A stretch of 5,332 bases of DNA, from positions 1-5,332 of the forward strand of contig JAFGIH010000563.1 in the NCBI GenBank assembly GCA_016929985.1, read 5' to 3'. The notes under the pieces are model-generated. The model saw only the letters and a list, made by a program, of their open reading frames with translations. It did not search any database and was not told where the DNA came from. A program made the translations under genes and the position numbers. The DNA is from Thermoleophilia bacterium. GTDB taxonomy: Bacteria > Actinomycetota > Thermoleophilia > RBG-16-64-13. Below are positions 1-5,332 of the stretch, piece after piece (the first letter of the stretch is position 1; the number at the start of each line of letters is the position of its first letter).

Positions 1-1046
1 CTCCATGGGTCGGGCTGGGCGACGATATAGGGGAGAGCGTTGCTGCCCGTCCAGGCTGAGGCTGTGGTATATCCCCCTGAGTGGCCGGAGAAGAAGGCGG
101 TGATGGCCTTGCCCCCGTATGTGAGGATCTGTCCGGCGGTCTCGGTGGCGGCCCTCGCGATGCCGGGGTACGTCGCTTCGAAGCTGTAGCCGCGGTAGCA
201 CTGGTCGGCCCAGTTGTCGGCCAGGGTATTGCCGTCTTTGGCCATGGCATAGGTGCGGGCGGCGACCGCCTGGGCCTTCACCGCCTCGTACGCAGAGTAC
301 TCGCCGCCGGTGGTTGCCCAGTCGTATTCCACCTCCGCGATGCTGCGCACGTACTTCTCAAGGTCCACGAGGTTGTAGACCCAGAGCTCACCCGCATCGT
401 CGCCGGGCTGCACGCGGATGGTGCCCCAGTATTCCCGGTAGTCGATGGCGGTACCGCCGCTCGTCGTGAGCTGGATGTCGACACGCCCCTCCGAATCTCC
501 ATTGCCTCCCGGCTTGAGGTCGACATAGTCATGGGTACCCTGGCTTACGCCGTCAATGGTCACTTTCACCTGGCTGCCGCTCCGCGTCACCCGGACCAAC
601 GAGCCTGCCGGGGCCGTGACACCGCTAAGGGTGGCGGCAGACACAGTGGGTTTCATGTCGACGCGTGAGAAGCTGGTGGTGTTGCTCTTCCAGGGAGTGC
701 TCGAGATGCGGACTTTGAGGACCTGATCGACGGGATCGCTGTAGACATCGCCGACTCGCTGCAGAGTGGTGTTGGGGTAGTAGAAGGCGAGGATCTGTTC
801 GTAGGTGTAACCCTCTCGGGCGGCCTGCCAGGCGCCCCACTGACTCAGACCGACACCGTGGCCGTTACCCCGGCCCACGAACGTGAAACCAGTCGCGGCC
901 TGCGCGGTGGGTGCAAGGATGAAAGCGCTTAACAACAACGCTACCACGGCGATTATGAACGTCCCGACCGCCCACGGGATATGCATACGGCGGCGGCTCG
1001 CCCGGAAGGCGTGGCCGCGCCGGCTAAAGGCGCGATCATGATTCAT
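1..1046 (-). CDS. SpoIID/LytB-domain protein, probable peptidoglycan lytic transglycosylase, C-terminus missing
   Basis: Not closed by a stop inside the window: 348 codons are read from ATG 1046 to the left edge. Basic N-terminus (1-22), hydrophobic core (about 25-46) and likely signal cleavage after TAQA (50/51) indicate export. Next comes GRGNGHGVGLSQWGA (58-72) with YTYEQILAFYYPNT, a SpoIID-family signature found near the C-terminus in Bacillus SpoIID. A beta-rich stretch follows (about 105-210, many short Val/Thr/Ile strands). The catalytic region is YVRSIAEVEYDW (232-243), then AVKAQAVAARTYA (255-267), DQCYRGY and FFSGHSGGYT (318-327), ending in PDPW. By alignment from memory, E238 matches the catalytic glutamate of SpoIID. 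In B. subtilis SpoIID degrades stripped glycan strands during engulfment; outside sporulation the role is unknown but probably also glycan cleavage. The start overlaps the amidase stop by four bases (ATGA), implying coupling. No strong ribosome binding site precedes it. ATG at codon 21 is a weaker alternative start. Confidence 0.9.
   Translation of the reverse strand, partial: MNHDRAFSRRGHAFRASRRRMHIPWAVGTFIIAVVALLLSAFILAPTAQAATGFTFVGRGNGHGVGLSQWGAWQAAREGYTYEQILAFYYPNTTLQRVGDVYSDPVDQVLKVRISSTPWKSNTTSFSRVDMKPTVSAATLSGVTAPAGSLVRVTRSGSQVKVTIDGVSQGTHDYVDLKPGGNGDSEGRVDIQLTTSGGTAIDYREYWGTIRVQPGDDAGELWVYNLVDLEKYVRSIAEVEYDWATTGGEYSAYEAVKAQAVAARTYAMAKDGNTLADNWADQCYRGYSFEATYPGIARAATETAGQILTYGGKAITAFFSGHSGGYTTASAWTGSNALPYIVAQPDPW
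1043..1046 (-). promoter_or_regulatory. ATGA stop/start overlap coupling amidase and SpoIID genes
   Basis: The amidase TGA (1045-1043) and the SpoIID ATG (1046-1044) share bases. With only a poor purine match upstream, the SpoIID gene probably depends on terminating ribosomes for initiation, tying its output to that of the amidase. Confidence 0.7.
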
Positions 1047-2683
1047 GACTCGGTAGAGTATACCTGGGTCGACCAGCCGAGGTATTCCAGGATGCCGTTC
1101 GCAACGGCCTGAGCCGCCAGAGCCTGATACTCGGCGGTGAGCAGTAGCGCCTCCTCCGCAGCATTGGACATGAAGCCCACCTCCACCAAGGCCGCGGTCA
1201 TCTCGGTCTCGGCGAGCACCACCAGTTCGTACCAATGAGTCTTGGCGCCCCGATCGAACGATCCAAGGGCGGCGATGAGGTTCCGCTGGATGATCTGCGC
1301 AAGGAGCTGGGCGTCGGGAGAGCAGCTCTCCTTGGTCCCCCAGTAGAAGGTCTCGGTGCCTTTGGACGCCGGGTCTCCCGAAGCGTTGTTGTGGATGCTC
1401 ACGAACAGGTTCGCCTGCGCGTCGTTGGCCATCGTGGCCCGCTGATGCAGGTCGGGATAGGTGTCGTCTTCGCGGGTCATCATGACCCGCAGCCCGGCTT
1501 CGCGGAGATTCTCGGCCAACAGCAGAGACATCGCCAGATTGACGTCCTTCTCCGCCGCCCCGGAGACACCCACGGCGCCTGTGTCCTTGCCGCCATGGCC
1601 CGGGTCGATGCAGATGAGCGGTGGCCCGGGATCCTCCGGACCCTGGAGTCGCCGATACACATCGATCACGATGCGGTGACCCTTGCCATCAGATGGCTCC
1701 AGCGACATGACCCGTAGGGTCTGGTAGCGTCCCAGTGCAAGAGTCGCGCGCGCCGTGCGCGTGTCGAAGGCGAGCTGTGATATCGCGATGTTCGTGATCT
1801 CGGGCGACCCCTCGATGGCCTCCGAGATCGGCTGCCAGACCACCCCACCCGAGAAGTCTACGGTGAGAACTCCGTCCGAAGATGCCGACGCGGTGATTTT
1901 GGATGCCGCGTGAGCGAGATCGATGACCAGCCGGGTCTTGTTATCGTGCTCGCTCGAGCAACGGATCTCCTGCACCCATGACCCGGTGGTCTGTTCCGCC
2001 CGGTACACCACTAAGCAGAACTGTGCCCGGGTGATGCCGTCTTGGGGTCTGAGGCGGCCTTCTCCATCGCCACTGAACAGTCCCTCCGACGCGGCGATGG
2101 CCACATACGGCCGCGCGACATCGGAGATCTTCTCTTGATCGACGAAGCCGGCGAGCGCCTCCGTGACCTGTTCATGTGACAACTCGAGCGCGGTCTCTTC
2201 CCACCCCATCGCCCGCACCATGATGATGGCCATCTGTTGACGCGAGAGCGTGTAGTAGGGCTTGAAGCGACCATTAGAGAACCCGGTTATCCAGCCCTGC
2301 GAAAAGGCGGTCTCTATGTAGTTGCGATACACGGCGTCAACATCGGGAAACGAGCATTGGCCGGTGACGACCGGCACGTTCTGCCACAACACGAGCATCT
2401 TGGTGGCCTGGCCACGCTTGAGGGTATCTCCGGGACCGAACGAGCCGTCTACATACCCGGAAATGATCCCTGCCGCGCTGAGGTAGCCGATGGCTTCGTA
2501 GGCGGGCATCGTCGCGTCGACGTCGGGGAAGGCGGGTGCCTGTGTCTGTGCCCGGGCGGATCCCGGCGTTAGGAAGACCAAGGCGAGCAACGCGATCGCG
2601 AAGAGCGCCGTAGCGACCGCCCGGGTCGCCGTCGCGCGACTCCCGAAGCGCGCAGCCGCCCGGATTGTGCCGGCCGCGACCAC
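1043..2683 (-). CDS. N-acetylmuramoyl-L-alanine amidase (Amidase_3) with SLH and AMIN domains
   Basis: Secreted zinc amidase that cleaves the bond between N-acetylmuramic acid and the stem peptide. From GTG 2683 it has 546 residues: signal peptide with hydrophobic core about 22-38 and likely cleavage after SARA (45/46); three SLH domains (about 49-101, 108-161, 177-231); an AMIN-like beta domain (about 238-345); Amidase_3 catalytic domain (about 356-536). The catalytic set is complete: H363 in DPGHGG, E378 in AAEKDVNL, H431 in SIHNN and the catalytic glutamate E501 in LVEVGFMSN. The start is chosen because GTG 2683 forms TAGTG with the previous stop, has a strong GGAGGGAGG upstream and gives a clean signal peptide. 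An ATG at 2890 in frame would add 69 Arg/His-rich residues read through the M23 gene, which is implausible. The AMIN domain is known in AmiC-type amidases as a septal or envelope targeting module; here it would act alongside SLH anchoring. The TGA stop overlaps the next gene's ATG. Confidence 0.93.
   Translation of the reverse strand: MVAAGTIRAAARFGSRATATRAVATALFAIALLALVFLTPGSARAQTQAPAFPDVDATMPAYEAIGYLSAAGIISGYVDGSFGPGDTLKRGQATKMLVLWQNVPVVTGQCSFPDVDAVYRNYIETAFSQGWITGFSNGRFKPYYTLSRQQMAIIMVRAMGWEETALELSHEQVTEALAGFVDQEKISDVARPYVAIAASEGLFSGDGEGRLRPQDGITRAQFCLVVYRAEQTTGSWVQEIRCSSEHDNKTRLVIDLAHAASKITASASSDGVLTVDFSGGVVWQPISEAIEGSPEITNIAISQLAFDTRTARATLALGRYQTLRVMSLEPSDGKGHRIVIDVYRRLQGPEDPGPPLICIDPGHGGKDTGAVGVSGAAEKDVNLAMSLLLAENLREAGLRVMMTREDDTYPDLHQRATMANDAQANLFVSIHNNASGDPASKGTETFYWGTKESCSPDAQLLAQIIQRNLIAALGSFDRGAKTHWYELVVLAETEMTAALVEVGFMSNAAEEALLLTAEYQALAAQAVANGILEYLGWSTQVYSTES
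1991..2539 (-). repeat. Three tandem SLH domain repeats (N-terminal, amidase)
   Basis: Three diverged SLH units directly after the signal peptide. The first two open with FPDVDA; the third opens with the weaker FVDQEKISDVA. The helix-start motifs are LKRGQ, LSRQQ and ITRAQ, with Arg at residues 90, 148 and 219. The triplet should bind the same wall polymer as the neighbouring M23 protein, but it sits at the opposite end of its enzyme. Confidence 0.88.
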
Positions 2684-2685
2684 TA
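2683..2685 (-). promoter_or_regulatory. TAGTG stop/start junction of the M23-SLH and amidase genes
   Basis: The stop TAG occupies 2685-2683 and the GTG start 2683-2681, sharing one G. This is a common coupling arrangement in dense operons and makes equal dosage of the two SLH hydrolases likely. Confidence 0.7.
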
Positions 2686-4206
2686 CGAGGTCGATCCTCC
2701 CTCCAGCATCCGCATGAGACGAGCCATCACCGTGATGGCCTGGGCCCGCGTGCAATTCTCCAAGGGCCGGAAGAGTCCCTCTTTGTCGCCGCACATGAGA
2801 CCCAACTCGTCGATCATGAAGATCGCGCCCTGCGCCCAGAAGTCGGCGGGCACGTCGTCGTACAAGACATAAGCGGCGCCGCCGGCCCAAGAAGCATCGC
2901 CGCCGGCGCCCACCGCCCGGCAGATCATGGTGGCCATCTGAGCCCTGGTGACCAGGTCGTCAGGGGAGTACGTGTAACCTTCGCCGGTGCCTTGGACCAA
3001 CCCGAGGCGGGCCGCGGTCTCTATCTCATAGTAGGCCCAGCGATCGGGAGGCACGTCGGTGAACGTGGGAGTGATCTGCACCGGCGAGTTGAGCACTTCC
3101 TTGAGTTCCCCGGGAGCCATAGCCCGTACCAGGTACGAGGCAAAATGAGCCCTCGAGACCTTCGAATAGGGACGGAACCTCTGGTCTCCGAAATCCAGGA
3201 TGACGCCGGCCGTCTGCGCCTGCGCAAAGTCCTCGTAGAACCAGTCGGTGGTACATACGTCTGTGAAGCCCGGCACCTTGGTGCTACCCGGAGGCGCAGA
3301 CGGGGTGGTGGCAACAGTCGTCCTCTCGGTGCTCCCCGTGGTAGGAGTGCTGGGAGCCGTGACAGTGGGACCTCCGGGTGTGCTGGTGGGAGTGGTGGTT
3401 GTCGGAACCGCCGGCACGGACGTCGGGGTCGACCCGCCCACCATGGTCGCGAGAGGCGGTTTGCCCGCCGCGATCCACTCAGCCAGGGTCGGGGCGGCCT
3501 TGAGACTCGGGTAGGGGTCTATCGCGCTGGGCGTGCGGGTCTGGCCTGAACTCGCCGACACATAGCCGCCCAGATGGATCTCGAAATGGAGATGGCTGCC
3601 GCAATCCTCGGCGTTGCCGCTGTCGCCCACATATCCGATGAGATCCCCCGCCTGCACGCGCGACCCATCTGTGAGACCGGGGGCGTAGGCGTACTGCACT
3701 CCGCCCTGCCCGTCATCGGTACCGGGAGTGTCGTTGTTCAGATGGATGTAGAAGTAGTCGTTACCGTCGTCGCCACGCAGAAGGATGTTGTAATACGGGA
3801 GGCTGTTGTAGCTGGAAAGCTTGCCGGTGAGGTTAAGCCAGTCGACTGTGCCGTCGACCACGGCGAGGAGCGGCGTCATCTTCGGCAGCATGATGTCGTT
3901 GCCGGCATGGGTGCGGCCGCCCGAGCGCGCCGCGCCAAAGGTGTCGGTCCAGCTTGCCCGCTCTTGGAGCGGGAAGAGGATGGGCACTATCGGGGCACTC
4001 GAGCTCTGGGCGACAGCGGCCGAGGCGATCGTGGAGGCCTCGCCCCACGCGGCGGGGAAGATGACCAGGGAGAGGGCGGCTATGAGTAGAACCGCCACGA
4101 CCCATATAGGGAGGCGAAGCCCTCTCCGGTCCGCTGAGACACCCGGGAAGCCTCTTGGCGGCTGCGCCAGGTGTCTTTCCTTTTGGTTGGATCCTGTCGC
4201 GGCCAT
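2683..4206 (-). CDS. M23 (LytM-type) metallopeptidase with three C-terminal SLH domains
   Basis: Exported zinc peptidase predicted to cut peptidoglycan peptides, 507 residues. Order: basic/polar N-terminal stretch (1-32); one hydrophobic segment (about 33-52) acting as signal peptide or membrane anchor; M23 domain (about 95-215); Thr/Pro-rich linker (258-309); SLH domains at about 311-365, 380-433 and 447-500. The M23 metal set is complete: H100 and D104 in HAGND, H155 in YIHL, H205 and H207 in SHLHFE, so it should be active rather than a degenerate LytM factor. The DD- or gly-gly-type specificity cannot be told. A roughly 20-residue insert after YIHL, including NNDTPGTDDG, resembles actinobacterial M23 proteins as I remember them. 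A possible cleavage site is AVA before Q67, but it sits well past the hydrophobic core, so retention as an anchor is possible. SLH Arg residues R352, R421 and R487 are present. The ATG at 4206 follows murJ closely; the TAG stop shares one base with the GTG of the next gene. Confidence 0.92.
   Translation of the reverse strand: MAATGSNQKERHLAQPPRGFPGVSADRRGLRLPIWVVAVLLIAALSLVIFPAAWGEASTIASAAVAQSSSAPIVPILFPLQERASWTDTFGAARSGGRTHAGNDIMLPKMTPLLAVVDGTVDWLNLTGKLSSYNSLPYYNILLRGDDGNDYFYIHLNNDTPGTDDGQGGVQYAYAPGLTDGSRVQAGDLIGYVGDSGNAEDCGSHLHFEIHLGGYVSASSGQTRTPSAIDPYPSLKAAPTLAEWIAAGKPPLATMVGGSTPTSVPAVPTTTTPTSTPGGPTVTAPSTPTTGSTERTTVATTPSAPPGSTKVPGFTDVCTTDWFYEDFAQAQTAGVILDFGDQRFRPYSKVSRAHFASYLVRAMAPGELKEVLNSPVQITPTFTDVPPDRWAYYEIETAARLGLVQGTGEGYTYSPDDLVTRAQMATMICRAVGAGGDASWAGGAAYVLYDDVPADFWAQGAIFMIDELGLMCGDKEGLFRPLENCTRAQAITVMARLMRMLEGGSTS
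2686..3276 (-). repeat. Three tandem SLH domain repeats (C-terminal, M23 protein)
   Basis: Three diverged copies of the roughly 50-residue S-layer homology unit. Each begins with a short aromatic/Asp motif (FTDVCTTDWFY, FTDVPPDRWAYYE, YDDVPADFWAQ), then Gly-rich G(I/L)-type turns, an (F/Y)xP element, and an Arg-containing helix start (VSRAH, VTRAQ, CTRAQ). SLH triplets bind secondary wall polymer, in studied cases pyruvylated, so this triplet should pin the peptidase to the wall surface. Copies are diverged at DNA level, so recombination between them is unlikely. Confidence 0.9.
2695..2704 (-). promoter_or_regulatory. Ribosome binding site deciding the amidase GTG start
   Basis: GGAGGGAGGA lies inside the last codons of the M23-SLH gene, 11 bases upstream of GTG at 2683. 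It is the strongest Shine-Dalgarno match in the window and supports GTG 2683 rather than an in-frame start about 207 bases further upstream at 2890. The spacing is slightly long but workable, and the TAGTG stop/start overlap would add re-initiation. Confidence 0.75.
3280..3435 (-). repeat. Low-complexity Thr/Pro/Ser-rich linker coding region
   Basis: Encodes residues 258-309 of the M23-SLH protein, made mostly of Thr, Pro, Ser and Gly, with runs such as TTTTPTSTP. It separates the peptidase domain from the SLH triplet and is probably an extended, flexible spacer across the wall. O-glycosylation of such linkers is common in high-GC Gram-positives but is only inferred here. The DNA is compositionally biased and may vary in length between strains. 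Confidence 0.8.
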
Positions 4207-4211
4207 ATCTA

Positions 4212-4218
4212 CTCTCTT
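4212..4218 (-). promoter_or_regulatory. Weak ribosome binding site for the M23-SLH gene
   Basis: AAGAGAG lies five bases upstream of the ATG at 4206 in the 22-base gap after the murJ stop. It matches the anti-Shine-Dalgarno only partly, so initiation may rely partly on ribosomes finishing murJ. The gap has no room for a separate promoter or terminator. Confidence 0.45.
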
Positions 4219-4228
4219 GCTTACGCCG

Positions 4229-5332
4229 TCAGGCGGGTTTGTCCTGCCGCTGCGAGCGCTTCAACACCGCACGCAGCATATCTACCGTCTCGGCAAACTC
4301 GGGGATTTTAGCAAGCCTCGCGACCACAAGAAAGGTGACGACGCCCGCGACGATACCCACGACCAACCGGACTGCGTAACCCCTGGGGTCTGTTTCTACC
4401 ACGTTTTGCAGGGCAAAATTTGTACCCCAGACCACCACGCCCATCACCGCGGAGACTCCGAGCACTCGGAGAAGGGACATGGCGGTGCGCCCAAGCCCCA
4501 TCGCGCCGATCTTGCGTCGGAGCAGCCACATGAGTACCCCGAAGTTGACTATGAGGGCCACGGTCATGCCGAGCGTAAGCCCCCCCACGCCCAGGAACTG
4601 CATGAACAGGTAGGCGAGACCAACGGTGATAGCAACCGTGATGACGCTGATCTTCACCGGCGTGCGCGTGTCGTGGTAGGCATAGAAGACGCGGGTGACC
4701 GTGTCACGGCCAGCGTAGGCATAGAGACCCAGGCACAAGAAGAGAAGCGCCCAGGCGGTCCGGGAGGTATCGTCGGCCGTGAACTCTCCATGTTCGAACA
4801 GCAGCCCGATGAGGGGATAGCGCAGCAGGATAAGGCCCACCGTGGCCGGTACCAGCAGGAACCCCATCAGGCGCAGAGCGAAGTCAAACGTGGCCTTGAC
4901 CCGTTCGGGAGCCTTGGCCGCCACTTGTTCGGAGAGCAAGGGGAAGATGGGCACGGAGATGCCGGCCACGAATAATCCCAGCGGGAGTTGGAACAACTTG
5001 TCGGCGTAGTTGAGGCTGGACACGGACCCCTCTTCCAGATACGAACCGAGCAGTTGGATGATGAACACACTGACTTTGCCGACTGCGGAGCCGATAAGGA
5101 TAGGCCACACCATCCCCCCGACCTCGCGCAACCCAGGATCGTGCCAGTCGATCCGGGGACGCCAATGGATCCCCTCGCCCCGCAGCCCGGGGAACAAGAC
5201 GAGCAGCCCCGCCACCCAGCCCGCCACGCAGCCGACCGCCAGAGCGGTGACGCCAAGACTGCTCGCAAGAGCGATGGTGATCACGAGAGTGACCGCCGTT
5301 CCCACGGCCGGGGCGAAAGCGGCCAGGGCAAA
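4229..5332 (-). CDS. murJ: Lipid II flippase MurJ (MviN family), N-terminus missing
   Basis: Integral membrane flippase of the MOP superfamily that moves lipid-linked peptidoglycan precursor (lipid II) to the outer face of the membrane. The open frame continues to the right edge: nine codons precede the first in-window GTG (5305) and fit the family (FALAAFAPA before the next hydrophobic segment), so that GTG is not the true start. The 367 visible residues compare with about 500 or more in the family, so roughly 130-160 N-terminal residues lie outside. Visible are many hydrophobic segments and family signatures: NYADKLFQLPLGLF (fragment residues 108-121) followed by PIFPLLSEQ, and RVFYAYHDTRTPV (214-226), the FYA..DT.TPV signature. 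The C-terminus is a short basic tail ending in KPA, stop TGA at 4231-4229. It is the first visible gene of the run, 22 bases ahead of the M23 gene. Family assignment is firm; lipid II as substrate is from family knowledge. An O-antigen or other MOP flippase is unlikely given these signatures and the peptidoglycan neighbours. Confidence 0.93.
   Translation of the reverse strand, partial: FALAAFAPAVGTAVTLVITIALASSLGVTALAVGCVAGWVAGLLVLFPGLRGEGIHWRPRIDWHDPGLREVGGMVWPILIGSAVGKVSVFIIQLLGSYLEEGSVSSLNYADKLFQLPLGLFVAGISVPIFPLLSEQVAAKAPERVKATFDFALRLMGFLLVPATVGLILLRYPLIGLLFEHGEFTADDTSRTAWALLFLCLGLYAYAGRDTVTRVFYAYHDTRTPVKISVITVAITVGLAYLFMQFLGVGGLTLGMTVALIVNFGVLMWLLRRKIGAMGLGRTAMSLLRVLGVSAVMGVVVWGTNFALQNVVETDPRGYAVRLVVGIVAGVVTFLVVARLAKIPEFAETVDMLRAVLKRSQRQDKPA

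Noticed and set aside
81..668. Open frame of 195 codons on the plus strand at the left end
   Set aside because: Antisense to the SpoIID-domain gene, whose minus-strand frame is open through the whole stretch and shows clear family motifs.
1057..1062. TATACT, a -10-like hexamer just upstream of the SpoIID start on the minus strand
   Set aside because: No reasonable -35 element lies about 17 bases upstream, and it falls in the last codons of the amidase in a tightly coupled junction; chance occurrence is more likely.
1235..1717. Open frame of 160 codons on the plus strand
   Set aside because: Antisense to the amidase catalytic domain, which carries all its metal and catalytic residues; no motif on the plus strand.
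2686..3276. SLH repeats as evidence that either protein is an S-layer structural protein
   Set aside because: Both proteins carry complete hydrolase domains with intact catalytic residues, so the SLH units are wall anchors of enzymes rather than part of a lattice protein.
2665..3549. Open frame of 294 codons on the plus strand opposite the M23-SLH gene
   Set aside because: Gly/Arg-rich composition with no domain; lies wholly antisense to the SLH and linker coding region and is explained by that region's codon bias.
4207..4228. Gap between murJ and the M23 gene as a possible promoter or terminator
   Set aside because: Only 22 bases, with no inverted repeat or T-run; too short for more than a ribosome binding site.
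3821..4975. Long open frame of 384 codons on the plus strand opposite murJ and the M23 start
   Set aside because: It is antisense to two well-supported genes, reads as His/Asp/Arg-rich sequence with no recognisable motif, and is expected from high-GC coding DNA where stops are rare on the opposite strand.
1..5332. Mobile element, phage endolysin cassette or CRISPR content
   Set aside because: No transposase, integrase, terminal repeats, direct-repeat array or holin is visible; the enzymes have signal peptides and SLH anchors and sit beside murJ, which fits chromosomal wall genes.

Overview
The window is a slice of a GC-rich bacterial genome. It carries four consecutive genes, all on the minus strand, so it reads from right to left. 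All four concern the cell envelope: a MurJ-type lipid II flippase (cut by the right edge), an M23 metallopeptidase with C-terminal SLH domains, an N-acetylmuramoyl-L-alanine amidase with N-terminal SLH domains, and a SpoIID/LytB-domain protein (cut by the left edge). No RNA gene, mobile element, CRISPR array, origin or clear terminator is visible. Essentially every base is coding, and the only gap is 22 bases between murJ and the M23 gene.

Organism: high GC, monoderm-style wall proteins, a SpoIID protein whose GRGxGHGVGxSQWGA motif lies at the N-terminus, and an M23 domain with an insert between its YIHL and HLHFE motifs all suggest an actinobacterial lineage. The SLH domains together with an AMIN-Amidase_3 protein are more familiar from Firmicutes and deep-branching groups. 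The best guess, an inference only, is a deep-branching SLH-bearing actinobacterium or a high-GC Firmicutes-like lineage. Genus cannot be read from this window.

Layout (transcription order): partial murJ 5332-4229; 22-base gap; M23-SLH gene 4206-2683; amidase from GTG 2683 to 1043, whose start shares one base with the preceding TAG stop (TAGTG); SpoIID-domain gene from ATG 1046 to beyond base 1, whose start overlaps the amidase TGA stop (ATGA). The junctions indicate one polycistronic, translationally coupled unit whose promoter lies beyond the right edge.

How the genes may work together: MurJ moves lipid II across the membrane for peptidoglycan synthesis. The M23 enzyme would cut peptide cross-links or stems, the amidase would strip stem peptides from glycan strands, and the SpoIID protein would cleave stripped glycan as a lytic transglycosylase. 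Both SLH proteins would be held on secondary wall polymer. The set resembles the division of labour of the endospore engulfment machinery (SpoIID/SpoIIP plus an M23-fold protein), but nothing here shows a link to sporulation. No clearly undescribed system is present; the most interesting point is this coupled synthesis-and-remodelling cassette and its two SLH hydrolases with opposite domain order.
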